Below are positions 1 to 10,379 of a DNA stretch of 64,000 bases, piece after piece (within the stretch, counting starts at the first letter, position 1; each line of letters begins with the position of its first letter). Made by a program: the position numbers and the translations under genes. A model generated the notes under the pieces. The model did not search any database and had not been told where the DNA came from. It saw only the letters and a list, made by a program, of their open reading frames with translations. The stretch is from Salticus scenicus (lineage: Eukaryota > Arthropoda > Arachnida > Araneae > Salticidae), in assembly GCA_963930645.1 (NCBI GenBank), contig CAWVNO010002560.1:1-64000 (forward strand), read 5' to 3'.

Positions 1-18
1 GAAGAAAAGTTAGAATCC

Positions 19-2253
19 ATGCCCCAGGAAACTGAAAAGAAAGAGAGAAGAATCCAGAATCAGGAATTTATTAAGCTATCTACCTACGATGGCAGTTCCT
101 CCTGGCATGTATATAAGACGCAGTTTTCCATCGTAGCTGAAGCTAACGGCTGGGACTCTGTTGCAAAGACGGCTCATCTGGTAGGGTCGTTGCGGGGCGA
201 CGCCGCAGATATTCTGGAGACCCTTTCGAAGGAACAGCGATATGACTTCGAAGCTGTAACCAGAGCACTAGAGCTACGTTTTGGAGCGAAATGGTCCAAA
301 GAATATGGTCGACTCCAGCTAAGGTCCCGTCGTCAGAGACCAGGGGAAAGCTTACAAGAACTGGCATCAAACATCCAGCGGCTTTCACATTTGGCTTTCT
401 CAGACTGTCATCCTGAAACACGCAATGATCTGGCTCTAGAATATTTCATTGATGCGGTCGGAGATCCAGATATTCAAAAAGCCCTCAGACTCTCCGACGT
501 GAAGGATGTGGAGTCAGCCTTGGTGTATGCCCTAAAACTCGAGACAGCCCAACAAGCCTCCTATAAACATCGCCAGAACAGCACAGCAGACAAAGTGAAC
601 GGCTCTCAAGATGATCTTAAAGATATTCAGGAAATGATTGCAGAAATCAATAGAAGACTACGCATTCTTGAGAGTAGGAAAGAAGGGAAGACTCCAACAA
701 CTAAATGCTGGGGCTGTGGAAAAGACGGGCATATCAAACGAAGCTGCCCAGTACGAACACCTAGAGAAGCAACCAAGAATGTCTCTGAAGTATGCTACAC
801 AGAAGGAGCTCTTCGGGAAAATCCAGATGCCTTCTTTCGGAAGCCTCCATTTGAAGATCATAAATACAGCTCTAAAGCCACAGATAGACCCCAAAGAATA
901 CAGCCAGTTGCTCGCCAAGTTACTGTCTCAACACCATCAGAACAAGATCCCGATCAATGGAGTGACGAAGAACTTAGACAAGCCCAGTTGGAAGATCCTG
1001 ACATAAAGCCAATATTACAGCTGAAGGAGACGACCAGCAACAAACCTACCTGGCAAGACATTTCCGGATTTAGTCCCATTACGAAAAGTTATTGGGCACT
1101 TTGGGACTCTCTTCATTTCAGAAACGGCGTATTATACAGAAAGTGGGAATCTGATGATGGGAAAAGCTTCAGATGGCAGATTTTATTACCAAGATCAAAA
1201 ATTCCAGCTGTTTTAGAACAACTGCATAGTAGCTCTACCGGAGGCCATTTTGGGGTAATGAAGATTCTGCAGAAAGTTCGGGAACGCTTCTACTGGTGCA
1301 AGGCAAAGGAGGATGTGGAGAAATGGTGTAAATCCTGTGATGCTTGTGCGGCACGTAAAGGCCCGCAGAAACGAAGTCGAGGAAGACTGCAACGGTATAA
1401 CGTGGGAGCACCATTTGAACGGATTGTAATCGACATCTTGGGTCCTTTGCCACGGACCTCCAGTGGAAATAAATACATCCTCGTCGTGATGGACTATTTC
1501 ACCAAGTGGCCTGAGGCATATCCCATCCCCAATCAAGAGGCATGCACAGTCGCAGAGGTCCTAGTGCAGCAATGGGTGTCAAGGTACGGCACGCCCCTAC
1601 AACTTCATACCGACCAAGGTATGAACTTTACCTCTGATGTTTTCAAAGGACTGTGTCAACTACTTGGCGTAGACAAAACCCGGACAACACCCTTACATCC
1701 CCAGTCGGACGGCATGGTCGAGAGGTTCAATCGTACCATCCTGAATAACCTCTCTCTTCTAGTATCAAGGAACCAGCAAGATTGGGACTTGAAGTTGCCA
1801 TTGTTCCTGCTGGCTTATCGAACTGCTGTCCATGAAACCACCGGCTATACTCCAGCCCAGATGCTGTTCGGACGTGAACTTCATCTCCCTTGTGATCTCC
1901 TGTTTGGTTGTCCACCCGATGCGCCTTCATCGCCCGAGGAGTACATCCAAGATCTCCAGGCACGATTTGAGGACGTACACAACTTTGCTCGGGAGCGGAT
2001 TAACATGGCAACGGAGAAAATGAAGACAAGGTACGATCTAAAGGCTACACAACATGAGTTCCAGGAAGGAGAGAAGGTCTGGTTGTGGAATCCTGTTCGA
2101 CGCAAAGGACTCTCTCCCAAGTTACAGTGCAACCGGGACGGACCATACACAGTCTTAAAAAGGCTGAATGATGTAGTGGTGCGGATCACTAAAACACCTT
2201 CATCAAAACCGAAGGTGGTGCACTATAACAGGCTAGCCAAGTACCACAATTAA
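19..2253 (+). CDS. Gag-integrase fusion polyprotein of a Gypsy element (protease/RT/RNase H deleted)
   Basis: Intact 744-residue frame. Residues about 15-185 look like a Ty3/Gypsy Gag capsid region. A CX2CX4HX4C zinc knuckle follows (C230, C233, H238, C243). After a short linker (about 245-300) the protein continues straight into integrase: an HHCC zinc-binding domain (H403, H410, C440, C443), then a DDE core with D472, D532 and E568 (the last pair spaced by 35 residues), and a basic C-terminal domain to 744. A normal element of this family has protease, reverse transcriptase and RNase H between these parts. They are absent here with the frame preserved, so the deletion joint is somewhere near residues 250-300. 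The frame is open back to base 1, so Met19-21 may not be the true start. All integrase catalytic residues are present. The product would package RNA and integrate DNA but could not copy it. It could also be a retained or domesticated Gag-integrase, but nothing else in the sequence argues for that. Confidence 0.85.
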   Translation: MPQETEKKERRIQNQEFIKLSTYDGSSSWHVYKTQFSIVAEANGWDSVAKTAHLVGSLRGDAADILETLSKEQRYDFEAVTRALELRFGAKWSKEYGRLQLRSRRQRPGESLQELASNIQRLSHLAFSDCHPETRNDLALEYFIDAVGDPDIQKALRLSDVKDVESALVYALKLETAQQASYKHRQNSTADKVNGSQDDLKDIQEMIAEINRRLRILESRKEGKTPTTKCWGCGKDGHIKRSCPVRTPREATKNVSEVCYTEGALRENPDAFFRKPPFEDHKYSSKATDRPQRIQPVARQVTVSTPSEQDPDQWSDEELRQAQLEDPDIKPILQLKETTSNKPTWQDISGFSPITKSYWALWDSLHFRNGVLYRKWESDDGKSFRWQILLPRSKIPAVLEQLHSSSTGGHFGVMKILQKVRERFYWCKAKEDVEKWCKSCDACAARKGPQKRSRGRLQRYNVGAPFERIVIDILGPLPRTSSGNKYILVVMDYFTKWPEAYPIPNQEACTVAEVLVQQWVSRYGTPLQLHTDQGMNFTSDVFKGLCQLLGVDKTRTTPLHPQSDGMVERFNRTILNNLSLLVSRNQQDWDLKLPLFLLAYRTAVHETTGYTPAQMLFGRELHLPCDLLFGCPPDAPSSPEEYIQDLQARFEDVHNFARERINMATEKMKTRYDLKATQHEFQEGEKVWLWNPVRRKGLSPKLQCNRDGPYTVLKRLNDVVVRITKTPSSKPKVVHYNRLAKYHN

Positions 2254-2482
2254 TGGTAATATTAAAATTTAAAATGTAAATACTGGTAAAATTGCGCATG
2301 CGTAATGTAAATATTTGTATATAGATACTTGTACATATTTGTGAATTTTGTAAATATTTCTCACCTGATTTTTGTTTCTATTTTGTCGTTATATGCAACT
2401 TAATTTTGTATTTGAGATTGTGTAAATTTGGTTAGTTTCGCTTCTTAACCAAGGGTTGCACTGCCCGGGACGTGCAGTCCTT

Positions 2483-2494
2483 GGGAGGGGGGCA
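2483..2494 (+). promoter_or_regulatory. polypurine tract next to Gypsy 3' LTR
   Basis: A GGGAGGGGGG tract ends three bases before the TGTT start of the LTR, the expected position for the plus-strand primer of reverse transcription. Confidence 0.7.
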
Positions 2495-2495
2495 G

Positions 2496-3128
2496 TGTTA
2501 CAAAATTGTAAATAATTGTGTTTATTTTTGTATAAATTCTTTCAAAGAGGCTTAGTAAGTAGATAAAGTGCTAATTTTGTGCATTTCTAGTCGTTTTAGC
2601 GTTGAAATAGCCTTATTTTCCCTTAAAAACGCATTAAAAAGCCCCAGTAATGCAGATAATGGATTTGGCGCCAAATTTGGCGACTTTTTCCCACCTTGGC
2701 GATTTTTTTTGGCGACCTTGGCGAGAAAATCCTTATATGGGATATACCAAATATGGAAGCTGTAAGTTGATTGGTTGACCACTTTCTAGAGTTTTCTCGA
2801 AAAATCTGGGCTCCATGGAACAGCATTTAAGGAGCGCTTCCTCGCCAAGGCAGTCAGTTCAGTTCAGATCTCAGCCAGCTTCGCTAGTGCTTGCATTGCT
2901 CTTGAGCCTCTTTGAGAGAGACTTGCTTCAAGTGTTATTGGTATACAGTTTGTACTGTGGATTTGCTATTGACAGCTGTTGTTTAAGCTGTGGTTACTGC
3001 TTGAATTGAAGCTGATAATTGGTTTATTGACCTGTATTTTTCTGGAACTTTCTGTGAATAAATTACTGAATTTTTGTACGTTTGGCCTTTCATTCTCAGA
3101 CAACTCACGAACCCCCAAGTACGCAACA
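2496..3128 (+). repeat. Gypsy 3' LTR, 633 bp
   Basis: The LTR starts TGTTAC and ends GCAACA, giving short TG...CA inverted termini. It contains a polyadenylation signal AATAAA at 3057-3062, followed by a T/G-rich stretch. Several GGCGA/TTGGCG motifs cluster near 2665-2725. The partner LTR is outside the window, so the boundaries rest on the purine tract and the TG/CA ends. Confidence 0.7.
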
Positions 3129-3378
3129 TTATTATTTCCATAGCATCTAAAAATAAACTAAGTATACATGCTGAATAAATTTCTTGTGATCGAATTTTTG
3201 ATTTTCTATTTAAAATAATTTTTTATTTAATTTTATATTATGGAAGTGAATTTTCTAAGAAAACAATTCTATAAAATTATCAATGTTTTAACAATTTTTC
3301 GTATAGTAAATTTTATGTTAGATCTGTAGGCGGTTCGCTGTAATGAGGTTCGATTGTATGTACACTGACGCACATCTA
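3129..3378. other. AT-rich spacer without a recognisable feature
   Basis: This stretch lies between the Gypsy LTR and the putative Helitron 5' end. It has no long frame, TIR or tandem repeat that I can see. Confidence 0.5.
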
Positions 3379-3394
3379 TCTATATACTAATAAT

Positions 3395-3835
3395 ATGCAA
3401 ACATGAAATTTTTTGTACGTTTTTAACATATTAATTATAAGAGTTATTAATTAAAAGTGATATCCTTAAAAAGGTAATGTTATTGTGAATTTAAGAAAAA
3501 GAAAATTATTCTCATAAAAGGTCAAGAAGACCGACAAAAATATCTTTATTTTTATACATGCACGTAATTTTCTGTATTACAAATTGTTCTTTATAATTAT
3601 AATCTATAGTGAATGCAGACGATTTTCTTCTCAAAGGAGCATTAATATATTAATATTCAAACATGAAATTTGTCGTACGTTTTCAACCCATTTTTAATAA
3701 AAGAAGAGGTTTAAAATTAGTATAAGTCGAAAAGTATGCTTAATGTGGATTGCCAAAAAATAAATAAATAAACTCATATGAGGTCAAAAAAGCAGACAAA
3801 AATATCTTTATTTTTATACACTTTTCATTTTACAC
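3395..3835. repeat. two diverged direct repeats, period about 260 bp
   Basis: Copy one (from about 3400) and copy two (from about 3657) share AATAT-CAAACATGAAATTT near their starts and GACAAAAATATCTTTATTTT near their ends. They lie in the 5' part of the putative Helitron. Confidence 0.7.
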
Positions 3836-3984
3836 GCGTAATCTTTGTTTTAGTTCCCCATCATACTGGGGAACTTAGGTAATCGTGAAAATTTTCGACC
3901 TAGGTTTTTTTTACTTTTTTACACGTTTTCAGGTGTGAGGAATCCAAAAATATCAAAATGGGTATGGTGTACGTCTGTAGGGTG

Positions 3985-4036
3985 TCTGTTAGTTTGTTAG
4001 TCCGTTAGTCTGTTAGTGTGTTAGTATGTTAGTCTG
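3985..4036. repeat. octamer tandem repeat (TTAGTNTG)n
   Basis: About seven degenerate copies of TTAGTNTG lie just upstream of the longer tandem units. Confidence 0.75.
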
Positions 4037-4075
4037 TGTACACGATATCTCACGAACAAATGATCGTAGAGAGGT

Positions 4076-4532
4076 CGGACCAGTTTTAAAGTATTAGTTA
4101 TGACACTGGCAAGAACCCTATTCATTCACAATATTCTAATTAAAAAACTTCAAATGTTAATCGAAATTTACGATTTCTTTAACATGGGAGAATAGGGCAA
4201 AATTTCACATAAACGTGCATGAAAAGAAATATTTTTATCGTAAAGATGTAAGAACAGCTTTCAAATATCAGTTTTGATACCAGGATGAACATCATTAACT
4301 ATAAACATGCTACTTTGAAAATTTCGCAAATTATTAGAAATTTATGAATTTCTTAACATGGCAGAATACAGGAAAATTTCGCATAAATGTCCCTTTTGAG
4401 GGATATTTTCATTGTTAAGATGTCAGACTACTTTTAAAATTTTATATGAGATGCTGTTATAAACATCCTTGACTATGAATTTTCTAATTTAAAAATTTCG
4501 TATGTCACTGGAAATTTACGATTTACTTAATA
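4076..4532. repeat. tandem units of about 175 bp, left part
   Basis: Each unit carries TTAACATGG-AGAATA-GG, AAAATTTCGCATAAA and a GAGGGATATTTTCAT-like segment. About two and a half units precede the transposon insertion. The array resumes at 7543, which gives a view of the empty site. Confidence 0.7.
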
Positions 4533-7500
4533 GGGTCAATCCATTTGAAATCACCCAAAAATAATAAAATTTGTTGCTCAACATTTTTTATTTTTCTTAT
4601 TTTTTTTACCAGTTTTTCCCCTTTATTAGATGAGTTCAAAACTGTCGAAAAAAATTTTTTTAGGCTCATACTTTTTTTTTCACGGCCATTTTGAATTTGC
4701 ATCGTAACTGTTTTTAGGACAAAAACAAGGTTTGCATAAAAGTATCTAACTCTGTTAATTTTATAGATATCAAAACAAAATAAAAACCAAAATTATCAGA
4801 ATGACCCCCTAGATGTTTTGAACATGCATAATATTTCCTACGACGTGAGGAAAGTGAAGAAAAAAATTCACAACTGTAGATAGAAAATTGACTTAAAACG
4901 ATAATTTTAGTGCTGCAAAACTACCTAAAAAATGAAATACTCATCAATAATTTTTTTCCTGCGTAGATTTGTTACAGGACTAGTTACTGTAGAAGTTTCC
5001 AGCTTGAAAGTTTTATCCTTTTTTTTTATATAATTTTTTAAAAATGCCCAAAATCGTATTTTGGCAATATTTAAAGTTGATTATCTCAAAAGGGACTGAG
5101 TGAAAAATTATGAAATTAATACAGATAATATCTCTTTATGACATAAACATATGAAAAAAATTTGGTGACTGAGACTCAACTGGTTCCAGAGTTATAGTAC
5201 ATCAAAATTGGCCCAAAATTGCATTTTACGCACACAGTATTTCACGAAAATTAATTTTTAAAATCCATTTTCCTGTGTATTATATTTGCTATACATATAT
5301 ATATACATATATATATATTAACTCTAATAACTTAAAATGAGCTATTTAACTTTTTCAAACAGAAATACCCTAACTACAAAATTAGACGATCTGTGTTCTG
5401 TGCTATGCGACCGAAGTGGTGTGTGCTCCCAGGATCATCTGGCACACATAGTGTATGTGTCTGCAAATACCACCAGAACGTAAAGCTCTTGATTGAAGGA
5501 GCAAAGCTCAAAATAAATTACAGGGAACTGATAGAATTACTTGTGTGTAACATTGAGAATGAAAGTTGCATGCTGGACAAGGGTTCCGATTGTTCACGAT
5601 TCAAAGGTCTTCTGGAAGTTCCAATGAAAGAAATTGGCAATTTACCAGAGGAAGTAGCTTTTAAGAAGTGGGTGCAAACTGACAGAGCAGAATTTATTAC
5701 CCAATTACTACCAAATGATGAATTTCTAAATCTTCTTGTGGAAGATAGAGTAAAACTGAAATCTCACAATTTCATTTCAACAGTTCAGTCTAATCATTTC
5801 AAAGAACTTAAAAATAATCTCAAAAACAGTGAATATTTAGTCATTGGTGATTTTTCAGAAAACTTTACATTTTGCGTTCAGGATGAAATTTAGAACTACC
5901 ACTGGTCCAACAGCCGAGTTACATACATCCATTTATTATTATTATTATTATAAATGAAATTTGCTGTAAAAGCATTTGTATGATAAATGATTATCTTATT
6001 CAGGATACCTTTACAGCCAGTACAAAAATAAGAAAAACTTTATTAATCTGTGCCAATATGAGAATGATTTTAGCTTGATAGCTGAATGGAATTTTTTAGC
6101 AAACTTGTGTGATGGTATGGGGGGGGGGGGGGTACCACTAAAAGGGAAGTAACTAGAGCCAGCATGCAAAGACTTTACAATAACTAAATTCTTACTCCAC
6201 AAGACATGTTCAAATACTGAAATGAAAAAATAACCAGAATAGAATACATTTTTGTCTCAGCCGAAGAAATTAAATAAACTGAAGCTAAACTAACAAAAAG
6301 ATTTGAATTTTGCTTGCCTGTGACATGAATAAGAGAATATCATAGATTTGTTCCTATAAGTAATAATCAAATCAGATGTTACACTACATCAATAAGTAAG
6401 AAATTTGATGAGCACAAAACTTTGATAGTGTTTATTAAAACATCTTCGCTTACAAATATGGACTATGTTGCATACATTTACGAATATCATTGGTAGCTAG
6501 GCTTAGTCAAAGACAAGACCAATCAAAATAATGATCTATTAGTTCAATTTTTCCATCCACATGGCCCAAAAACTGCCTTCCAAATATCTAAAAATGACAT
6601 GATGTGGGTTCCAGTAAACAAGGTTGTGAGGAAAATTACCCCTATCGAACTAACAACGGTTTCGGGCAGAACACATAACATATAAAAAAAACTATGCAAC
6701 AGAATTTCAACACTCTTCAATACTTTGAAGAAATTATAAAATTATTATGCTAACTGATAAAATGTACATCAAGAGTTTGAATAAAATTTTGTATTTAAGT
6801 TACAATGTTGATTTTTACCATAAATTTTCGTCAAAATTCTGTATGCCTAAAATGCAATTTTTGGTCAATTTTGTTGTACTATAACTCTGGAACCAGTTGA
6901 GTCTCAGTCACCAAATTTTTATCATATGTTTATGTCATATAGAGATATTATCTGTATTAATTTCATAATTTTTCACTCTGTCCCTTTTGAGATATTCAAC
7001 TTTAAATATTGCCAAAATGCAATTTTGGGCATTATTAAAAAATTATATTAAAAAAAAAGGATAAAACTCTCAAGCTGGAAACTTCTACAGTAACTAGTCC
7101 TGTAACAAATCTACGCAGGAAAAAAAATTATTGATGAGTCTTTCATTTTTTAGGTAGTTTTGCAGCACTAAAATTACCGTTTTAAGTCAATTTTCTATCT
7201 ACAGTTGTGAAATTTTTTTCTTCACTTTCCTCACGTCGTAGGAAATATTATGCATGTACAAGACACCTAGGGGGTCATTCTGATAATTTTGGTTTTTATT
7301 TTGTCTTGATATTTATAAAATTAACAGAGTTAGATACTTTTATGCAAACCATGTTTTTGTCCTAAAAACAGTTATGATGCAAATTCAAAATGGCCGTGAA
7401 AAAAAAAGTATGAGCCTAAAAAAAAAAATTTTTCAACAGTTTTGAACTCACCTAATAACGGGGAAAAACTGGTAAAAAAATAAGAAAAATAAAAAATGTT

Positions 7501-7538
7501 GAGCAACATGGCCTGGGTGATTTCAAATGGATTCACCC
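4533..7538. mobile_element. DNA transposon with 723-bp terminal inverted repeats, TSD AATA
   Basis: Left arm 4533-5255 and right arm 6816-7538 are inverted copies. The coordinate sums stay near 12071 along the arms, so they align with few indels. The outermost 24 bases (GGGTSAATCC...AAATCACCC) are themselves nearly palindromic. AATA flanks both sides (4529-4532 and 7539-7542), and the interrupted host tandem repeat resumes directly after, which supports the edges. The 1.56 kb core holds a decayed transposase-like gene. The superfamily is uncertain. Confidence 0.8.
5393..6690 (+). pseudogene. decayed transposase-like protein of the long-TIR transposon
   Basis: The best open part is 5393-5893 (166 codons). 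The apparent first codon is GTG and the frame is open further upstream to about 5355. It contains RPKWCV, GTHSVCVC and a VIGDFSENF motif near its end. A TAG stop at about 5891 interrupts it, yet the same style of sequence continues beyond it in pieces: HWSNS just after the stop, SQYKNKKNF near 6015-6040, and a later segment near 6460-6690 with YEYHW, FFHPHGP and SGRTHN. From memory these motifs, in this order, match a widespread family of uncharacterised multi-copy proteins of aphids, cnidarians and arachnids that behaves like a DDE transposase (DFSENY, then SDGxxSQYKN). That assignment is recall and untested. The N-terminal region is missing, several stops and frame changes are present, and a G-run of about 13 lies at 6119-6132. 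The copy is therefore dead. Confidence 0.55.
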
Positions 7539-7542
7539 AATA

Positions 7543-7960
7543 TGGAGGTGGAGAAATAGGGTAAAATTTCGCATTAACGTTCACTTTGAGGGATATTTTC
7601 ATCATAAAGATGTCAGAACACTTTTAAAATATCATTTAAGAAAAGCTAAGTCATAGACAGGGCATGAACATCCCTGACTATAAATTTTTTAATTAAAAAA
7701 TTTTGTAAGTGTTTTGGAGTTTACGATTTGCTTAACATGGCAGAATAGGGCAAAATTGAGCATAAATATCCATTTTGAGGATCATAAATATATCAGGCAA
7801 CTTCGAAATAACATTTATGATATACTTGTTTGAACACCATTGACTACAAATATTCTAATAGAAAAATTTCGAAAGTTATTCGAAATTTAAGATTTTATCA
7901 ACATAGCAAAATGGAGCGATATTCCATATAATTATGCATTTTGGGGATTGTTGCATTGGA
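7543..7960. repeat. tandem units of about 175 bp, right part
   Basis: This continues the array seen at 4076-4532 after the transposon insertion. Units again contain CTTAACATGGCAGAATAGGG-like and TGAACATCCCTGACTA-like segments. Confidence 0.65.
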
Positions 7961-8204
7961 AATAGTAGCATGAAAACTAAACTACGAAATTAATCCCAAT
8001 AAAATAAATTAATAGATTAGAATAAGATAAATATATCGAATTGAACGGTGGGTAGCCTATTAGGCGGGGATTTCGTTCTGTCACTGTGTCAAGCGTTTGA
8101 TCAAATTCGTTTCTCTTAATATGAATATAATATGTTATGTACTAGAAATTTATGAGAACATACATATGATGGGGAACTGAGCAGAGTCCTCCCATACCAA
8201 CTAG

Positions 8205-8540
8205 TTTAATATTACTATACATGATAATTGTTAAATCTGAATGTGCAGTTTTTCAAAATGCAATACAACGGGTTGTGATTCAGCTTATTTGGGATGTTTT
8301 TCTTTACCGTATTTATTCTTTATTTGTGTTGTTTTGCAGCATATCTTTAGATGTTCGATATTCCAATTGGATTTTTAAAACATTTATATTTTATGCGATT
8401 TTTTGCGTTTCTTCCGACATTTTTCTTTGAGATATAATTTCAAGCTGATGCCAATAAAAATAAAATACGTACAACTTTTTGTTTTATTTATTTATTATTA
8501 TTATTATTTTACATAAAAAAGGAAAATTTATTTACACGTG

Positions 8541-8573
<33 letters not shown>

Positions 8574-8590
8574 TCGAAAATTGTTTATTA
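8205..8590. other. AT-rich spacer with (ATT)n and a poly(A) run
   Basis: There is no credible gene. It has a short TTATTA repeat near 8490 and about 23 A's near 8549-8571. Confidence 0.5.
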
Positions 8591-9046
8591 ACATTTTCGA
8601 ACTGTACGTACTTGTATCGTAAAACTTTTAATGTTCTTTGCCTACGTTATCACACAGCGGACAGATAGAATGACTGAGAGATATGCAGATAGACTAACTG
8701 AATTTCTAATCTAAAACATCGTTGGAAAGTGTTAAAAATGCTTAATGCAAACGAAAATGCCGCCTTTAGATTCTAATTACAGCCCTTAATCTATCTGAAT
8801 ATTTTAGTACAACCCTTTAAATTTGAAGATTGACTATATTATAAACAAAATATTATTTTAGCATATTGACAATAAATGTCAATTTTTTATGAATTTTTCA
8901 TTAGAAAGTTATTTAAATGTGATTTATTTAAATGCCTGTCCTAAAACGCAATGCGTTTGCATTGTTTTGAGTGTCCCTGTACAGAAACCAGTTGTACAGG
9001 ATCAATTAATGTCATTTTAAATAGGAAACATTCCATAGTGTATTTG

Positions 9047-9100
<54 letters not shown>

Positions 9101-9975
9101 TAATTCTGAAAATATTTACGAACGCTGGAAGCGGGCCGATAGACAGATAGACAGATGGACTGCCGGACAGACAGATACACAAATTCAAACCATATTCACA
9201 ATTGAAAATTGTTAGAAAGTGTTAAAAATGTATAAGGTAAACGAAAATGCAATTCCAGCGAAATTTCAATTATATCCAAAGTTATTAAAATTTGGTTTCT
9301 AGAAATACGTATCATAGAGCCCAATACTTTGGAATACTTTCGGGTGTCCCTGTACACAAACCAGTGGTGGTATTTACTCCATTTTCTATTTAAAAAAACC
9401 TCCGATAGAGAACAACTTAAATAACATATTTCAATTTAATTAGATTTGTCTAAAGTAAAGACATGAAAACATGGTTTATAGAAATACCTCTCTTAGAATA
9501 CAAGGCTTCGGAATACTTTCGGGTATTCCTGTACAAAAACCAGTAGAGGCATTCACTCCATTTTAATAGCGAACATCCCATAGTGCACTTAAATAACTTA
9601 CATCAGTTTCAAGAAATTGTATGAATATTTACGGGAATTAGAGCGCAGACAGACAGACAAACCGAAGACATCAATACTTTTCAACCTTGTTGGAAAGTGT
9701 TAAAAAGAAATAAACTGAGAAAATTTCACTTGGTTTTGCTAGTTTTTTTAATTTTCTTCCTCTCTTAACATGTTTCAATTTGTAGGTGACCCCCTAAGAA
9801 ATTTAACTATTAAATTTTTAAACAATACAGAATAATATAAATTTGCATTAAGTTCTTAAAAGTGTTGATTTCACATGTTTGAATGATTTTAGAGCGCGGA
9901 CAGACAGATAAATCGAAGTCATTAACAGTTTTTAATCTTGTTGGAAAGTGTTAAAAATGAAAAGTTAAACCTGTA
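8590..9975. repeat. diverged copies of a dispersed repeat family
   Basis: Recurring blocks are a GACAGACAGA-type tract, then TGTTGGAAAGTGTTAAAAATG (seen near 8721, 9208, 9688, 9941) and a TGTCCCTGTACA-AAACCAG block (near 8973, 9341, 9525). The same blocks recur at 14690-15350. I do not recognise the family. There is no open frame, and it looks like old tandem or repeated insertions of one non-coding element. Confidence 0.65.
9051..9100. repeat. (CA)n(TA)n microsatellite
   Basis: Perfect alternating CA dinucleotides run directly into TA dinucleotides. Confidence 0.9.
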
Positions 9976-10047
9976 TCGTATAAAATTTCCGATAAAAATG
10001 TATATGATAACAGTCAGTTTAAAATTATCACATATATACTTGCTGGT

Positions 10048-10049
<2 letters not shown>

Positions 10050-10082
<33 letters not shown>
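10050..10082. repeat. (AAT)n microsatellite
   Basis: About ten perfect AAT triplets. Confidence 0.9.
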
Positions 10083-10084
<2 letters not shown>

Positions 10085-10379
10085 GATAATACATTTCCTT
10101 TTTTAAATATTTTATCTTGATTTATTTGCAATTAATTAAATATTCAAATATTTTTTTTTTTTTTTTTTTTTAATTTATCGCCTGCAAACTAATATGAATG
10201 TACATTTATAGTTTACTAGCAGGCAACGCCCGCTTCGCTGGTCCCTATTTTTAAATGAATCACTATAATGAATTCTCAAAATTGCATTAATTTTTATCAC
10301 GTGAAAAAAAAGAGAAACAAAATCTGATTAGGAAAAATGTCGCACCGGGTTCTCACTGCCTTCGGAAAAAATTCCCAAA

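Larger units (their letters stand above)
1..3128 (+). mobile_element. Ty3/Gypsy LTR retrotransposon, 3' portion (5' end outside window)
   Basis: The segment contains, in order, a Gag-integrase reading frame, a short AT-rich untranslated stretch, a purine tract (2483-2492) and a 3' LTR (2496-3128) that begins TGTT and ends AACA. The 5' LTR and primer-binding site must lie upstream of the window, so the target duplication cannot be checked. The coding frame has lost protease, reverse transcriptase and RNase H, so the copy is non-autonomous and could only have moved with enzymes supplied in trans. Confidence 0.85.
3379..8204 (+). mobile_element. putative non-autonomous Helitron (interrupted by a TIR transposon)
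   Basis: The left edge reads A|TCTATATACTAATAATATG, the TC-start typical of Helitrons. The right edge ends CTAG|T (8201-8205), 5 bases after a short hairpin whose stem is ATGGG/CCCAT (8169-8173 with 8191-8195). The A and T on the two flanks fit Helitron insertion between A and T. Inside are two 260-bp direct repeats, an octamer array and tandem units of about 175 bp, but no Rep/helicase frame. The 3.0 kb TIR transposon at 4533-7538 interrupts the tandem units. The edges are inferred from terminal motifs only, so this could also be two unrelated repeats side by side. Confidence 0.4.

Noticed and set aside
143..2189. Several minus-strand frames of 60-110 codons inside the Gypsy coding region
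   Set aside because: They are shadows of the plus-strand Gag-integrase frame, with no motifs of their own.
9922..10131. A 69-codon minus-strand frame and a 60-codon plus frame around the AAT repeat
   Set aside because: They translate the (AAT)n tract into runs of I, N or L; low complexity, no family.
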